Part shown: piece by piece, positions 1-9,272 of the stretch
How the letters are laid out: each line of letters begins with the position of its first letter
Numbering within the stretch: the first letter of the stretch is position 1
Origin: Dyella choica
GTDB taxonomy: Bacteria > Pseudomonadota > Gammaproteobacteria > Xanthomonadales > Rhodanobacteraceae
Length of the DNA: 64,000 nt
Direction of reading: 5' to 3'
Assembly (NCBI RefSeq): GCF_003977665.1
Contig: NZ_RYYV01000006.1
Location: 265,008 to 329,007, forward strand
The notes under the pieces: generated by a model
What the model was told of the DNA's origin: nothing
Databases searched by the model: none
Seen by the model: only the letters and a program-made list of their open reading frames with translations
Translations under genes and position numbers: made by a program

Positions 1-2
1 AG

Positions 3-686
3 GATGCGGTGAGCCACAACCTGGCCAACGCATCCACCGTGGGCTTCAAAAGCGAGCTGAGCGCATTTCAAAGCGTGCCGGTGCTCGGCCCGGGCGCCAA
101 CACACGCATCAATGCGGTGGCTCAAGGCGTGGGACAGGACCAGGCGCAGGGATCGATCCAGCACACCGGCCGTCAGCTTGATGTCGCGGTGAACGGCCCG
201 GGCTGGATCGCGGTACAGGCGCCGGACGGCAGCGAAGCCTACACACGTGCGGGCGATCTGCAGCTCGGCGCCGACGGCAGCCTCAGCGACGCGCGCGGCA
301 ATCCGGTGATGGGCGCGGCGGGTCCCGTCACTGTTCCCGACAGCGCGCAGATCGCCATCGGCAAGGACGGCACCATTTCGACGGTACCGAAGGGACAGGG
401 GCCCGGCACCATCGCCGCAGTCGGACAGATCAAGCTGGTCAATCCGGACCCCACGCAGATGGCTGAGGGCGCCGATGGCCTGATGCACATGAACGACGGC
501 AGCTCCGCCGATGCCGACAGCACGGTGACGTTGACTTCGGGTGCGCTGGAAGCCAGCAACGTCAACCCCTCCACGGAACTGGTGAAGATGATCTCGCTGT
601 CGCGCCAGTACGAAATGCAGGTGCGTTCGCTCAAGACCGCCGAAGACGACGCGGACGACAGCACCAAGTTGCTGCAGAACAGTTAA
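3..686 (+). CDS. flgF: Flagellar proximal rod protein FlgF (5' end outside window)
   Basis: FlgF is a proximal rod subunit exported by the flagellar type III apparatus. The frame is open from base 3, so the true start lies before the window. The visible part begins inside the N-terminal rod-family signature (SHNLANASTVGFKSE), runs through the middle domain with DVAVNGPGWIAVQAPDG, and ends with the coiled-coil end typical of axial proteins (NPSTELVKMISLSRQYEMQV). It lies 20 bases before flgG in the same direction, as expected for a flgBCDEFGHIJKL operon whose first genes are off the window. FlgF rather than FlgG is chosen because the complete FlgG follows. Confidence 0.93.
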   Translation, partial: DAVSHNLANASTVGFKSELSAFQSVPVLGPGANTRINAVAQGVGQDQAQGSIQHTGRQLDVAVNGPGWIAVQAPDGSEAYTRAGDLQLGADGSLSDARGNPVMGAAGPVTVPDSAQIAIGKDGTISTVPKGQGPGTIAAVGQIKLVNPDPTQMAEGADGLMHMNDGSSADADSTVTLTSGALEASNVNPSTELVKMISLSRQYEMQVRSLKTAEDDADDSTKLLQNS

Positions 687-706
687 CGCCTATCACGGAG
701 CAGCCC

Positions 707-1492
707 ATGTTCTCTTCCCTCTGGATCGCCAAGACCGGCCTGGATGCGCAGCAGACGCAGATGGACGTGATCTCCAACAACCTGGCCAACGCGAGCACCA
801 CCGGCTTCAAGACCTCGCGTGCCTCGTTCCAGGACCTGATGTACCAGAACGAAGGCCAGCCCGGCAGCCAGACCACCCAGCAGACGCAATCGCCCACCGG
901 CCTGTTGCTCGGTACCGGCGTGAAAGTGGTCGGCACCGAAAAACTGTTCACCCAAGGCGCGATCACCCAGACCGGCAACTCGCTGGATGTGGCGATCCAG
1001 GGCGACGGCTTCATTCAGGTGAGTTTGCCGGATGGTACGGTCGCTTACACACGCGATGGCTCGCTGCACGAGGATTCCACCGGCCAGATCGTCACGGGCG
1101 ACGGTTATCCGCTGGTGCCGTCGATCACCCTGCCGGCCAACGTCAACAGCATCACCATTGGCACCGATGGCACCGTCAGCGCCACCAGCAACGGCTCCAC
1201 CAAGCCGACGCAGATCGGCGTGATCCAGCTGGCGAACTTCGTCAATCCCGCCGGCCTGCAGCCGATGGGGCAGAACCTCTATCTGGAAACCCAGTCCAGC
1301 GGCACGGCCCAGACCGGGCAGCCCGGCCTCAACGGCATGGGCACGCTCGCGCAAGGCTCGCTGGAATCCTCCAACACCAGCGTGGTGGCAGAGATGGTGA
1401 ACATGATCGAGGCCCAACGTACCTACGAAATGAACTCCAAGTCGATCAGTGCCGTGGACGACATGTTGCAGTTCGTAATCAACAAGACCTGA
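707..1492 (+). CDS. flgG: Flagellar distal rod protein FlgG
   Basis: FlgG builds the distal rod that passes through the P and L rings. The 261-residue product has the usual family length. It starts MFSSLWIAKTGLDAQQTQMD and carries the rod/hook signature SNNLANASTTGFKTSRA at about residues 24-40, a middle domain with SLDVAIQGDGFIQVSLPDGT, and the C-terminal helix GSLESSNTSVVAEMVNMIEA. The ATG has a GGAG ribosome site about 8 bases upstream. It lies between flgF and flgH with short gaps, so co-transcription is likely. Confidence 0.97.
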   Translation: MFSSLWIAKTGLDAQQTQMDVISNNLANASTTGFKTSRASFQDLMYQNEGQPGSQTTQQTQSPTGLLLGTGVKVVGTEKLFTQGAITQTGNSLDVAIQGDGFIQVSLPDGTVAYTRDGSLHEDSTGQIVTGDGYPLVPSITLPANVNSITIGTDGTVSATSNGSTKPTQIGVIQLANFVNPAGLQPMGQNLYLETQSSGTAQTGQPGLNGMGTLAQGSLESSNTSVVAEMVNMIEAQRTYEMNSKSISAVDDMLQFVINKT

Positions 1493-1501
1493 TGGTGATT
1501 T

Positions 1502-2194
1502 ATGCCCATGCCGATGTTGTTACGTATTGCATCCGTTTCGCTGCTCGCCGCGGCGCTGGCCGGTTGCGGCGCCATCCAGGAGCACCAGCGGCTGGAAGAC
1601 GCGAAATGGGCCGCCACCGCGCCGGTTGAGCAAGCCACGCCGGCGGCGGCAGATGGCTCGATCTACCACGACATGCAGAACATGGAGTTGTTCAACGATG
1701 CGCGCGCGCACCGCATCGGCGACATTCTGACCATCAACCTGGTCGAGGCGATGCAGGCCAGCAAGAAGTCCGAAACCACCACCAGCAAGACCGACAAGGT
1801 GAATGTCGGTGCGCCGCAGATCCTCGGGCAGTCGCTGCGCATTGCCGGCCAGACAGCCAATTCATCGCTCAACTCCGCCAACAGTTTCGACGGTGCCGGC
1901 AGCAGCACGCAGAGCAACCAGCTCTCCGGCCAGCTCACGGTAACGGTGGCACAGCGTCTTTCCAACGGCAACCTGCTGGTGAAAGGCGAGAAGTGGCTGA
2001 CCATCAACCAGGGCCAGGAGCTGATCCGCATCTCCGGCATCGTGCGCGCCCAGGATATCGGGCAGGACAATTCCGTCGATTCCACGCGCGTGGCCGATGC
2101 ACGCATCACCTATACCGGCCGCGGCAGCTTGAATGAAGCCAATACGCAAGGCTGGCTGGCCAAGTTCTTCAACTCCAAGTGGATGCCGTTCTGA
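1502..2194 (+). CDS. flgH: Flagellar L-ring lipoprotein FlgH
   Basis: FlgH forms the L ring in the outer membrane. The 230-residue product has a lipoprotein signal peptide with the lipobox LAGC, the acylated Cys being residue 22. The FlgH body includes [19 protein letters not shown] and [20 protein letters not shown]. Three in-frame ATGs (1502, 1508, 1514) could serve as start; the first is given, and all leave the signal peptide intact. Its stop codon overlaps the most likely ATG of flgI by one base (TGATG), indicating translational coupling. Confidence 0.96.
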   Translation: MPMPMLLRIASVSLLAAALAGCGAIQEHQRLEDAKWAATAPVEQATPAAADGSIYHDMQNMELFNDARAHRIGDILTINLVEAMQASKKSETTTSKTDKVNVGAPQILGQSLRIAGQTANSSLNSANSFDGAGSSTQSNQLSGQLTVTVAQRLSNGNLLVKGEKWLTINQGQELIRISGIVRAQDIGQDNSVDSTRVADARITYTGRGSLNEANTQGWLAKFFNSKWMPF

Positions 2195-3480
2195 TGAGCA
2201 TGCGAATTCTCATGGCTAGCCTCAGACAGCTCCCTCCCCTACGTGGAGTAGGGGAGGGTTGGGGGGGGGTGAAGCAGCCTCGAGACAAATTCCAAATCGC
2301 GGCAAGCTCGTGCGACCCCACCCCAGCCCTCCCCAGCACGCAGGGGAGGGGACAAGTTTCGGCCAGTTGGCGACATCACGCATTGAAGCCTGTTGTGCTG
2401 TTAGCGGCATTCGCCATGCCGTTTGCCGCCCACGCCGACAAAATCCGTGATCTGGTCCAGGTGGCCGGCGTGCGCAGCAACCAGCTCGTCGGCTATGGCC
2501 TGGTAGTGGGGCTGGACGGCACCGGTGACCAGACCACCCAGGCGCCGTTCACCACGCAAAGCCTGGAAAACATGCTCAAGCAGTTCGGCGTGTCGATTCC
2601 TTCCACCGGCATCCAGCCGCAGCTGAAGGACGTCGCCGCGGTGACCATCACCGCCGAGCTACCGCCTTTCGCCAAGCCAGGTCAGGCCATCGACATCACG
2701 GTGGCGTCGATCGGCAACGCCAAAAGTCTGCGCGGCGGCGAGCTGCTGATGTCCCCGCTGCGTGGCGCGGACGGCAACGTCTACGCTATTGCACAAGGCA
2801 GTGTCGTCGTCGGTGGCGTAAGCGCATCGGGCCGCAGCGGTTCGAGCGTGCAGATCAATGTCTCCGCCAGCGGGCGCATTCCCAATGGCGCCTCGGTCGA
2901 ACGCGTGGTGCCGAATTCCTTCAGCAGCGGCGGCGATATCGTGTTGAACCTCAATACGGCCGATTACGCCACCGTCAACCACATCGTGGATGCGATCAAT
3001 CATCTCTACGGTGCCGGCACGGCGCGTGCGCTCGATGGCGGTTCGGTCGACGTGCGCGGTCCGGCCGACCCGGGCCAGAAAGTTGCCTGGCTGGGCGCCA
3101 TCGAAGCGCTCGAAGTCGCCCCCGGCGACGCGCCAGCACGCGTGATAGTCAACTCGCGTACCGGCACGGTGGTGATCGGGTCGGATGTGCGGGTCAGCAC
3201 GGCTGCCGTGGCGCACGGCTCGATCCAGGTGACCATCAGCGAGCAGCCGCTGGTAAGTCAGCCCGGGCCTTTCAGCAATGGGCAGACCGCGGTGGTGCCG
3301 AACAGCTCCGTCTCGGTCACCCAGCAGGGCGCGCACATGTTCAAGTTCGGTCCCGGCGTAAGCCTCGATTCGATCGTGCGCGCGGTGAACCAGGTCGGTG
3401 CCACCCCGACGGATCTGATTTCGATCCTTGAGGCGCTCAAGCAGGCGGGCGCCTTGCATGCCGATCTGGTGGTGATCTAA
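2194..3480 (+). CDS. flgI: Flagellar P-ring protein FlgI, with a repeat-derived N-terminal extension
   Basis: FlgI forms the periplasmic P ring. The mature part starts [20 protein letters not shown] and is typical to the end ([18 protein letters not shown]). The N-terminus is odd. From the ATG at 2194, coupled to flgH, about 53 residues precede the signal-peptide core, and residues 13-53 are encoded by a dispersed GC-rich repeat (2230-2351) that stays in frame. An in-frame TTG at 2383 would give [18 protein letters not shown], a textbook signal peptide, so translation may instead begin there, although its ribosome site looks weak. A GTG at 2179 is a third option. The family call is certain; the start is not. 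Confidence 0.94.
   Translation: MSMRILMASLRQLPPLRGVGEGWGGVKQPRDKFQIAASSCDPTPALPSTQGRGQVSASWRHHALKPVVLLAAFAMPFAAHADKIRDLVQVAGVRSNQLVGYGLVVGLDGTGDQTTQAPFTTQSLENMLKQFGVSIPSTGIQPQLKDVAAVTITAELPPFAKPGQAIDITVASIGNAKSLRGGELLMSPLRGADGNVYAIAQGSVVVGGVSASGRSGSSVQINVSASGRIPNGASVERVVPNSFSSGGDIVLNLNTADYATVNHIVDAINHLYGAGTARALDGGSVDVRGPADPGQKVAWLGAIEALEVAPGDAPARVIVNSRTGTVVIGSDVRVSTAAVAHGSIQVTISEQPLVSQPGPFSNGQTAVVPNSSVSVTQQGAHMFKFGPGVSLDSIVRAVNQVGATPTDLISILEALKQAGALHADLVVI
2230..2351. repeat. Dispersed GC-rich inverted repeat, family A copy 1 (inside flgI)
   Basis: The left arm is CTCCCTCCCCT with its hairpin partner AGGGGAGGGTT. The right arm (ACCCCACCCC ... GCAGGGGAGGGG) is its inverted counterpart. The core GCGGCAAGCTCGTGC is the reverse complement of the core in copies at 36849 and 57759, so this copy is in the opposite orientation. 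It lies in the 5' part of the flgI reading frame and has no stop in that frame. Confidence 0.9.
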
Positions 3481-4440
3481 ATGGCCGACATCGGTAGCGT
3501 CGCTGCGCAAAGCCTGAGCACCTGGACCGATCTCTCCGGGTTCGGCGCGCTGCGTCATCAAGCCGATACGGACAGCAATGCCGCACTGCCGGCGGTGGCC
3601 AGGCAGTTCGAGTCGATGTTTACCGAAATGTTGCTGAAGTCGATGCGCGCAGCGAATTTCGGCGATCCTTTGTTCGAAAGCCAGGCCACTGACGCCTGGC
3701 AGGACATGTATGACCAGCAGCTCTCCTTGGATCTTTCCCAGCACGGCAAGGGATTGGGGATCGCCCAAATGCTGATTCACCAGCTCGGCGGACACGGCCA
3801 GGCGCAAGGCGAAGCAAACCAGGCTGCTGCGGCAGGCCCGCACGCCGCCGGCCTGGCCGACGGGTGGAAGCAACGTCTGTTCGAAGTGGCCGACGCCACG
3901 CACTCTGCCGCGCGCAAGGCGATGGCCTGGTTGCCGCAGGATGCGGAAAGCTTCGTGCGCGAACTCGCGCCGCAGGCCAGCATCGTGGCCAAGGAACTTG
4001 GCTTGTCGCTGCGCACGGTGCTGGCGCAGGCCGCGTTGGAAACCCATTGGGGCCAACACATGCCCACCCACTCCGACGGCAGCAGCAGCTTCAACCTGTT
4101 CGGCATCAAGGCCGGCGGCGGCTGGGATGGCGCACGCGTGAACGTGCCTACGGTGGAATACGAAGGCGGCATCGCGGTGCGCAAGCAGGCGCAATTCCGC
4201 TCCTACCCGTCCACGGCAGATTCCTTGGCCGATTACGCCGAGCTGGTCGGCAAGGATCCGCGCTATGCCGGCGCGCTCGGCCGCGGCGACGACGTGCTGG
4301 GCTATGCCCGGGCGCTGGTCGCCGGTGGCTATGCCACCGATCCGGAATACGCGGGCAAGGTAGCGGCGATCGCCAACAGCAGCGCCATGCGGCAGGCCCT
4401 GGATGCGCTCAAGAAATCAGTGGGCGTGCCGAATTTATGA
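3481..4440 (+). CDS. flgJ: Rod-cap protein and peptidoglycan hydrolase FlgJ
   Basis: FlgJ caps the growing rod and opens the peptidoglycan for it. The 319-residue product is bifunctional. An N-terminal rod-binding domain (about residues 40-100, FESMFTEMLLKSMR) is joined by an Ala/Gln-rich linker to a C-terminal glucosaminidase domain (about 155-310). In the latter, AALETHWG contains the likely catalytic Glu187 and is followed by NLFGIKAGGGW. The ATG follows the flgI stop directly with no gap. The gene ends just before a family A repeat. Confidence 0.96.
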   Translation: MADIGSVAAQSLSTWTDLSGFGALRHQADTDSNAALPAVARQFESMFTEMLLKSMRAANFGDPLFESQATDAWQDMYDQQLSLDLSQHGKGLGIAQMLIHQLGGHGQAQGEANQAAAAGPHAAGLADGWKQRLFEVADATHSAARKAMAWLPQDAESFVRELAPQASIVAKELGLSLRTVLAQAALETHWGQHMPTHSDGSSSFNLFGIKAGGGWDGARVNVPTVEYEGGIAVRKQAQFRSYPSTADSLADYAELVGKDPRYAGALGRGDDVLGYARALVAGGYATDPEYAGKVAAIANSSAMRQALDALKKSVGVPNL

Positions 4441-4469
4441 ACGAGATTTCCCGTTGCTCCCAATATCGA

Positions 4470-4601
4470 CTCCCTCCCCTGCTTGCAGGGGAGGGTTGGG
4501 GTGGGGTTGGTCAAGCTTGCGCCGAGGCAAGTGTGTGCAACCCCCTCCCAACCTCCCCCCCGGATCAAGTCCGGGGCAGGCTCTGCAAGCAGGGGGAGGG
4601 G
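4470..4601. repeat. Family A repeat copy 2, flgJ-flgK gap
   Basis: CTCCCTCCCCTGCTTGCAGG opens the element and GCAGGGGGAGGGG closes it. The middle keeps degenerate core text (AAGCTTGC, GTGTGCAACCCC). It contains an extra nested hairpin, CCCCGG-ATCAAGT-CCGGGG, at 4558-4576, absent from the other copies. It fills most of the 208-base flgJ-flgK gap, where no other signal was seen except the flgK ribosome site. Confidence 0.9.
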
Positions 4602-4648
4602 CGTAAGACTCATCGGGATTCGGCTTTTACACTTAAGGAAATGCTCCC

Positions 4649-6544
4649 ATGTCCGGCATCCTAAACATCGGCATTTCCGGCCTCAACGCCGCCCAGGTAG
4701 CGTTGAGCACGGTCAGCAACAACATCGCCAATGCCAGCACCAGCGGCTACAGCGAGCAAAGCGTGCTGCAGTCCGAGGTCGTCTCGGGCGGCAACAGCCA
4801 ATACACCGTGGGTTCGGGCGTGAACGTGGTGGCGGTGCAGCGCGCCTACAGCCAGTACCTGACCCAGGCGCTGTGGAGCAGCAACAGCAGCCTGCAGGGC
4901 GCCACCACCAGCAACGGCCTCACCACCTCGCTCAACGGTTTCCTGAGCAGCAGCGGCAATCTGCAGACCGCGCTGGACAACCTCTACAACGGCTTCAGCA
5001 GCGTCGCGAACTCGCCAACTTCCTCCTCGGTGCGGCAAGCAGCGCTGGGTAGCGCGTCTTCGCTCACCAGCGTGTTCAACACGCTCGGCCAGCAGCTCAG
5101 CCAGCAATCGACCCAGGTCAACCAGCAGATTGGCAGCACGGTCGGCAACATCAACGGTCTGGCTGCGCAGATCGCCAAGCTCAACAACCAGATCCTGCAG
5201 GCAGGCACCACCGGCAATCCGAACGCCCTGCTCGATCAGCGCGACGGCCTGGTGCAGCAGCTGGCGGGGCTGACCGGTATTTCCGCCTCGACCAACAACG
5301 ATGGTTCGATCAGCGTTTACACCTCCGCCGGCGGAACGCTGGTGAGCGGCGCGCAGTCGTATGCGCTGTCCAGCGCGGCCAATCAGTACGATCCCGGCAG
5401 TACTGACGCGTTCGACAGCGCCGGCAACAATGTCACCTCGCAGCTGAGCGGCGGCAACCTGGGTGCGCTGATCAGCTATCGCGACAATGTGTTGCAGCCC
5501 GCGCAGAACACCTTGGGTCAGTCGGCGATCGCCCTGGCTTCCAGTGTCAACGCACAGCAGGCCGCAGGCCTGAATCTCAATGGCCAACAGGGCCAGCCGA
5601 TTTTCAGTGTCGGTGCGCCTGCGGTGTTGCCGTCAAGCAAGAATGCCAGCGGCGGTGCCACGGTGACAGCATCCGTGAGCAACGTCTCGCACATAACGAC
5701 GTCGGACTACGTGTTGCGCTACACCGGTACAGGCACGGGTACCAACGGCTGGACGCTATCGACCAGCAGTGGCCAGGGCGTTGCACTCACTGCGAACGCC
5801 AACGGCACGCTGTCCGCGGATGGGCTTACTTTGAGCGTGGCAGGCAGCGCGCAGATTGGCGACAGCTATGCAATCCAGCCTACGCGCAATGCCTCCACCT
5901 CGCTTGCGGTGAGCTTGACCGATCCGAACGGCATCGCCGCCGCTGCTGCACTCACTGCCTCGGCAGGCACGAGCAACACCGGCACCGGCAAGGCGGGCCC
6001 GGTGAGCGTGACCAATTCGGCCAATGCCAACCTGCTTTCCGGCGCCACTGTCACGTTTGGCGCGGGCGGCAACTACGCGATCACGGATGGCGCAGGCAAT
6101 ACCACGACTGGCACGTACACCTCCGGCCAGCCGATCACGGCGGACGGCTGGAGCCTGAGCCTGAGCGGTGCGCCGGCCAGTGGCGACAAGTTCACCGTGG
6201 CGGCCAATACCAATGGCCTCAACGACAACAGCAATGCGTTGTCGCTGGCTGCACTGGCAAACACCGGCGTGATCAACGGCGGCAAGACTTCCGTCGTGGC
6301 CAGCTACGCCGATCTTACGGCGCAGATCGGCAGCGCGGGCAGCCTGGCAAGTTCCAATCTCGCCACGCAGACCAATATCCACAACCAGGCGATGGGCGCG
6401 CAGCAAAGCTATGCCGGCGTGAACCTGAACCAGGAAGCGGCCAACCTCGTGCAATTCCAGCAGGCCTACCAGGCTTCGGCGCAGGTGATCAGCACCGCCG
6501 AACAGATCTTCAGCAGCCTGATCACCGCTATTCAGTCCCGTTAA
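4649..6544 (+). CDS. flgK: Hook-filament junction protein FlgK (HAP1)
   Basis: FlgK is the first hook-associated protein joining hook and filament. The 631-residue product starts MSGILNIGISGLNAAQVALS and carries the signature SNNIANASTSGYSEQ. It ends with the axial coiled coil (EAANLVQFQQAYQASAQVIS). The variable middle (about residues 420-540) is Gly/Thr/Ser-rich and includes a VTFGAGGNYAITD module like the one in FlgL. An AAGGA ribosome site lies 9 bases before the ATG. It is followed 14 bases later by flgL. Confidence 0.97.
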   Translation: MSGILNIGISGLNAAQVALSTVSNNIANASTSGYSEQSVLQSEVVSGGNSQYTVGSGVNVVAVQRAYSQYLTQALWSSNSSLQGATTSNGLTTSLNGFLSSSGNLQTALDNLYNGFSSVANSPTSSSVRQAALGSASSLTSVFNTLGQQLSQQSTQVNQQIGSTVGNINGLAAQIAKLNNQILQAGTTGNPNALLDQRDGLVQQLAGLTGISASTNNDGSISVYTSAGGTLVSGAQSYALSSAANQYDPGSTDAFDSAGNNVTSQLSGGNLGALISYRDNVLQPAQNTLGQSAIALASSVNAQQAAGLNLNGQQGQPIFSVGAPAVLPSSKNASGGATVTASVSNVSHITTSDYVLRYTGTGTGTNGWTLSTSSGQGVALTANANGTLSADGLTLSVAGSAQIGDSYAIQPTRNASTSLAVSLTDPNGIAAAAALTASAGTSNTGTGKAGPVSVTNSANANLLSGATVTFGAGGNYAITDGAGNTTTGTYTSGQPITADGWSLSLSGAPASGDKFTVAANTNGLNDNSNALSLAALANTGVINGGKTSVVASYADLTAQIGSAGSLASSNLATQTNIHNQAMGAQQSYAGVNLNQEAANLVQFQQAYQASAQVISTAEQIFSSLITAIQSR

Positions 6545-6558
6545 GGGCAGGACCCACG

Positions 6559-7797
6559 ATGCGCATCTCCACCGTCTGGACGTATCAACAGCAGCTCAGC
6601 ACGATGCTGAACCAGCAGGCCACGCTGGCGCAGACCCAAAACGAGGTGAGCACCGGCCTCGCCATCAACGTGGCTTCGGACAATCCCACCGGTGCCGCGC
6701 AGGTCGTGGGGCTGAATCACATTCTTGCCCAGAACACGCAATACGCCAGCAACATCAACGCCGCCAATACGCGCTTGTCCACCGAATCCTCGACGCTCAC
6801 CACTGTCAGCAATTTGCTGAGCAGCGTGAATGACATCGGCCTGGGCGCCATTAACGGGGCCATGTCGTCCACCGACCTCAGCAACATGGCCACGCAGCTC
6901 ACGCAGTATCGCAACCAGCTCGTGCAGCTTGCCAACACCACCGACGGGAACGGCCAGGCGCTGTTTGCCGGCACCAGTACCACCACCGTGCCGTTCGTAA
7001 CAAACAGCAGCAGTGGTGCGGTCACTTATGTCGGCAACGAGCAGCAGTCCTTCACCTCGATCGGCACCGGATTGCAGGTGGCCAGCAGCGACGCCGGCAG
7101 CGATATTTTCATGAACCTGGCCGCAGGCAACGGCTCTTTTGTTGCAAGTGCCAGCAGCAGCAACACCGGCACGCTGGTGGTGGGTTCGAACAGCGTCACC
7201 AATACTGCTGCATGGAGCGCCGCCACCGCGTCTGGACCGGTAAATGACACCATCACTTTCGGCGCCAACGGCAGTTACAGCGTGACCGACGCTGCTGGCA
7301 ACCCCGTGACCGACAGCAGCGGCAATCCCATTGCGGGGACGTACACCGACGGCGGCAGCATCAGCTTCAACGGCGTCGCCATCAACATGAGCGGCACGCC
7401 GAAGGCTGGCGACACGGTCAAGCTGCAATCCGACAACACGTCCAACAATCAGGACGTCTTCACCACGCTCAACAACATGATCACCGCTTTGCAGAGCGGT
7501 GGCAGCTCGACCTCCATCACCAACACGCTGAACCGTCAGCTCGAATCACTCAACCAGGCGATGAACGCCGTTTCCACTGCGCAGGTCTCCGTGGGCAGCC
7601 GCATCGATACCCTGCAGCATCAAAGCACCAGCTATTCCGATCTCAACCTGACCTATAAGAGCGCGCTGTCGGACGTGCAGGACGTCGACATGGCCACCGC
7701 CATCAGCAATCTTTCGCTGCAATCCACCGCACTGCAGGCGTCACAACAGGTGTTTGCCAAGATCCAGGGCACCAGCCTGTTCGATTACCTACGCTGA
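6559..7797 (+). CDS. flgL: Hook-filament junction protein FlgL (HAP3)
   Basis: FlgL is the second junction protein, resembling flagellin at both ends. The 412-residue product starts MRISTVWTYQQQLSTMLNQQ, has the flagellin-like N-terminal helix (NEVSTGLAINVASDNP) and ends with the flagellin-type C-terminal helix (AISNLSLQSTALQASQQVFA). The central insert (TITFGANGSYSVTDAAGNP) resembles the FlgK insert. It is the last flg gene here; methyltransferase genes follow in the same direction. Confidence 0.96.
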   Translation: MRISTVWTYQQQLSTMLNQQATLAQTQNEVSTGLAINVASDNPTGAAQVVGLNHILAQNTQYASNINAANTRLSTESSTLTTVSNLLSSVNDIGLGAINGAMSSTDLSNMATQLTQYRNQLVQLANTTDGNGQALFAGTSTTTVPFVTNSSSGAVTYVGNEQQSFTSIGTGLQVASSDAGSDIFMNLAAGNGSFVASASSSNTGTLVVGSNSVTNTAAWSAATASGPVNDTITFGANGSYSVTDAAGNPVTDSSGNPIAGTYTDGGSISFNGVAINMSGTPKAGDTVKLQSDNTSNNQDVFTTLNNMITALQSGGSSTSITNTLNRQLESLNQAMNAVSTAQVSVGSRIDTLQHQSTSYSDLNLTYKSALSDVQDVDMATAISNLSLQSTALQASQQVFAKIQGTSLFDYLR

Positions 7798-7837
7798 CGC
7801 TCGTGCGTGGCCGAACGCATCCGGAGTTTCTCTCATC

Positions 7838-8506
7838 ATGCAACAGACACCTGTCAATCAAATTCACAACCAGGATGTGCTCAATCTGATGCCGCTGGAC
7901 CGGCGGCGCGTCGTAGAGATCGGATGCAGCTCCGGCGTGCTCGCCCGCGAGTACAAGAAGCGCAATCCGCACGCGCACTACGTGGGCGTGGATATCGTGC
8001 CCGAATACACCCAGATGGCGGCCGCCCATTGCGACGAGGTGCTTTCATTCGACATTGAATCGAAAGACAAGGACTTTCTCCGCGATCGCTTTCATGCCGA
8101 CTGCTGGGTTTTTGCCGATGTGCTGGAGCATCTGCGTGATCCGTGGCAGCTGCTGGCCAAGCTGCGCGAGATCATGCCTGCTGACGGCTGCCTGCTGGCC
8201 TGCGTCCCGAACGTGCAGCACTGGAGCATCCAGGCACGCTTGAGCTGCGGAGATTTCCGCTACGAACCAGCCGGCTTGCTGGACCGCACCCACCTGCGCT
8301 GGTTTACCCGCGTCACCCTGCTGGAGATGTTCCAGCAAACGGGTTTCGGCATTGTCACCGGCATCACGCGCATGCTCAACAATTCCCATGGCGCGCAGTT
8401 CGCCCCTTACATCCGCGCCATGGCGCAGGCGGCCGGTGGGGATCCGGAGCAGGCCGTACAGGATGCGAACGTGTTCCAGTTTGTAGTGAAGGCCATCCCG
8501 GTCTGA
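7838..8506 (+). CDS. SAM-dependent class I methyltransferase
   Basis: The 222-residue product shows the class I SAM-binding motif VVEIGCSSGVL at residues 25-35, then an acidic strand end (VGVDIVPEY) and VFADVLEHLRDP at 91-102. The VLEHL element is typical of Methyltransf_11/MetW-like enzymes. The start is the ATG at 7838, after a leader that overlaps no other gene. Its position between flgL and a second methyltransferase, with a glycosyltransferase and flagellin downstream, suggests methylation of flagellin or of its glycan. That role is inference; the substrate cannot be read from sequence. Confidence 0.85.
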   Translation: MQQTPVNQIHNQDVLNLMPLDRRRVVEIGCSSGVLAREYKKRNPHAHYVGVDIVPEYTQMAAAHCDEVLSFDIESKDKDFLRDRFHADCWVFADVLEHLRDPWQLLAKLREIMPADGCLLACVPNVQHWSIQARLSCGDFRYEPAGLLDRTHLRWFTRVTLLEMFQQTGFGIVTGITRMLNNSHGAQFAPYIRAMAQAAGGDPEQAVQDANVFQFVVKAIPV

Positions 8507-8552
8507 TTCGACTTCCATCCATTCATCGACCCCTATCCCTGGCAGGCCCGGC

Positions 8553-9272
8553 ATGCTGCGGCAAGTTCTCAAAGACTATCAACAGATCGATTCCATCCAC
8601 ACGCAGCTGCTGCCCGCAGGTGATTCGGCGTCCCCGAAGGAGCTGATCTTCCACATCATGCAGGACAACGCCGCGGACGTCGAAGTGCTCGACATCGGCT
8701 TCGGCAAGGGGGGCTTGGGCGAATTGATCAAAAGCCATCCGGCCACCCGGCACTGGTCCGTCGACGGCGTGGACGGTTTCGAGGGCGCCTTCGCCAACCA
8801 GGCCCTGTTCGAACGCAGGATCTACCGCAACGCCTGGCACGGCCTGGCGCAAAGCATCCCTTCCGACCGCCTGGCCCAGTACAACATCATCTGCCTGCTC
8901 GACGTGATCGAGCACCTCAACGCGGAAACCGCGAAGTGGCTGCTGCGCACTCTGCTTACTGGCATGGGCAACGATTCCTTTCTCTTCATCAGCACGCCGC
9001 TGTGGTTCTACCCCCAGCACAGCCAACAGAGCGGTGACCTGGAAGAACATTTGATCGGTGTGCCGGCCAGCTCCATGATGGCGTTGATCCCGATGATGTA
9101 TGCGGTCAATCCGCCGCTGATCGGCGGCTTCGTGCTCGGCAAGCGCAGCCTCGACTTCGTCGAATTCTTCCAGCCGACCACGGACAAGAATTTCTCCTAC
9201 CAGCGCGGCACGATGCTGGCCAGTGCGACTGGCTTTCAGAACGTGCCGGGGAAACTGTTCAAGCTGACTTGA
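8553..9272 (+). CDS. SAM-dependent methyltransferase-like protein
   Basis: The 239-residue product has a Rossmann methyltransferase motif VEVLDIGFGKGGLGEL at about residues 43-58 and the motif-IV-like LLDVIEHLN near residue 115. It is 46 bases downstream of the previous methyltransferase in the same direction, so they are probably co-expressed. Sequence similarity between the two is low outside the SAM motifs. A sugar or protein O-methyltransferase acting on flagellin is plausible from context only. Confidence 0.78.
   Translation: MLRQVLKDYQQIDSIHTQLLPAGDSASPKELIFHIMQDNAADVEVLDIGFGKGGLGELIKSHPATRHWSVDGVDGFEGAFANQALFERRIYRNAWHGLAQSIPSDRLAQYNIICLLDVIEHLNAETAKWLLRTLLTGMGNDSFLFISTPLWFYPQHSQQSGDLEEHLIGVPASSMMALIPMMYAVNPPLIGGFVLGKRSLDFVEFFQPTTDKNFSYQRGTMLASATGFQNVPGKLFKLT

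Noticed and set aside
2659..4194. Long antisense open frame opposite flgI-flgJ
   Set aside because: Shadow of high-GC coding sequence; low-complexity His/Arg-rich translation.
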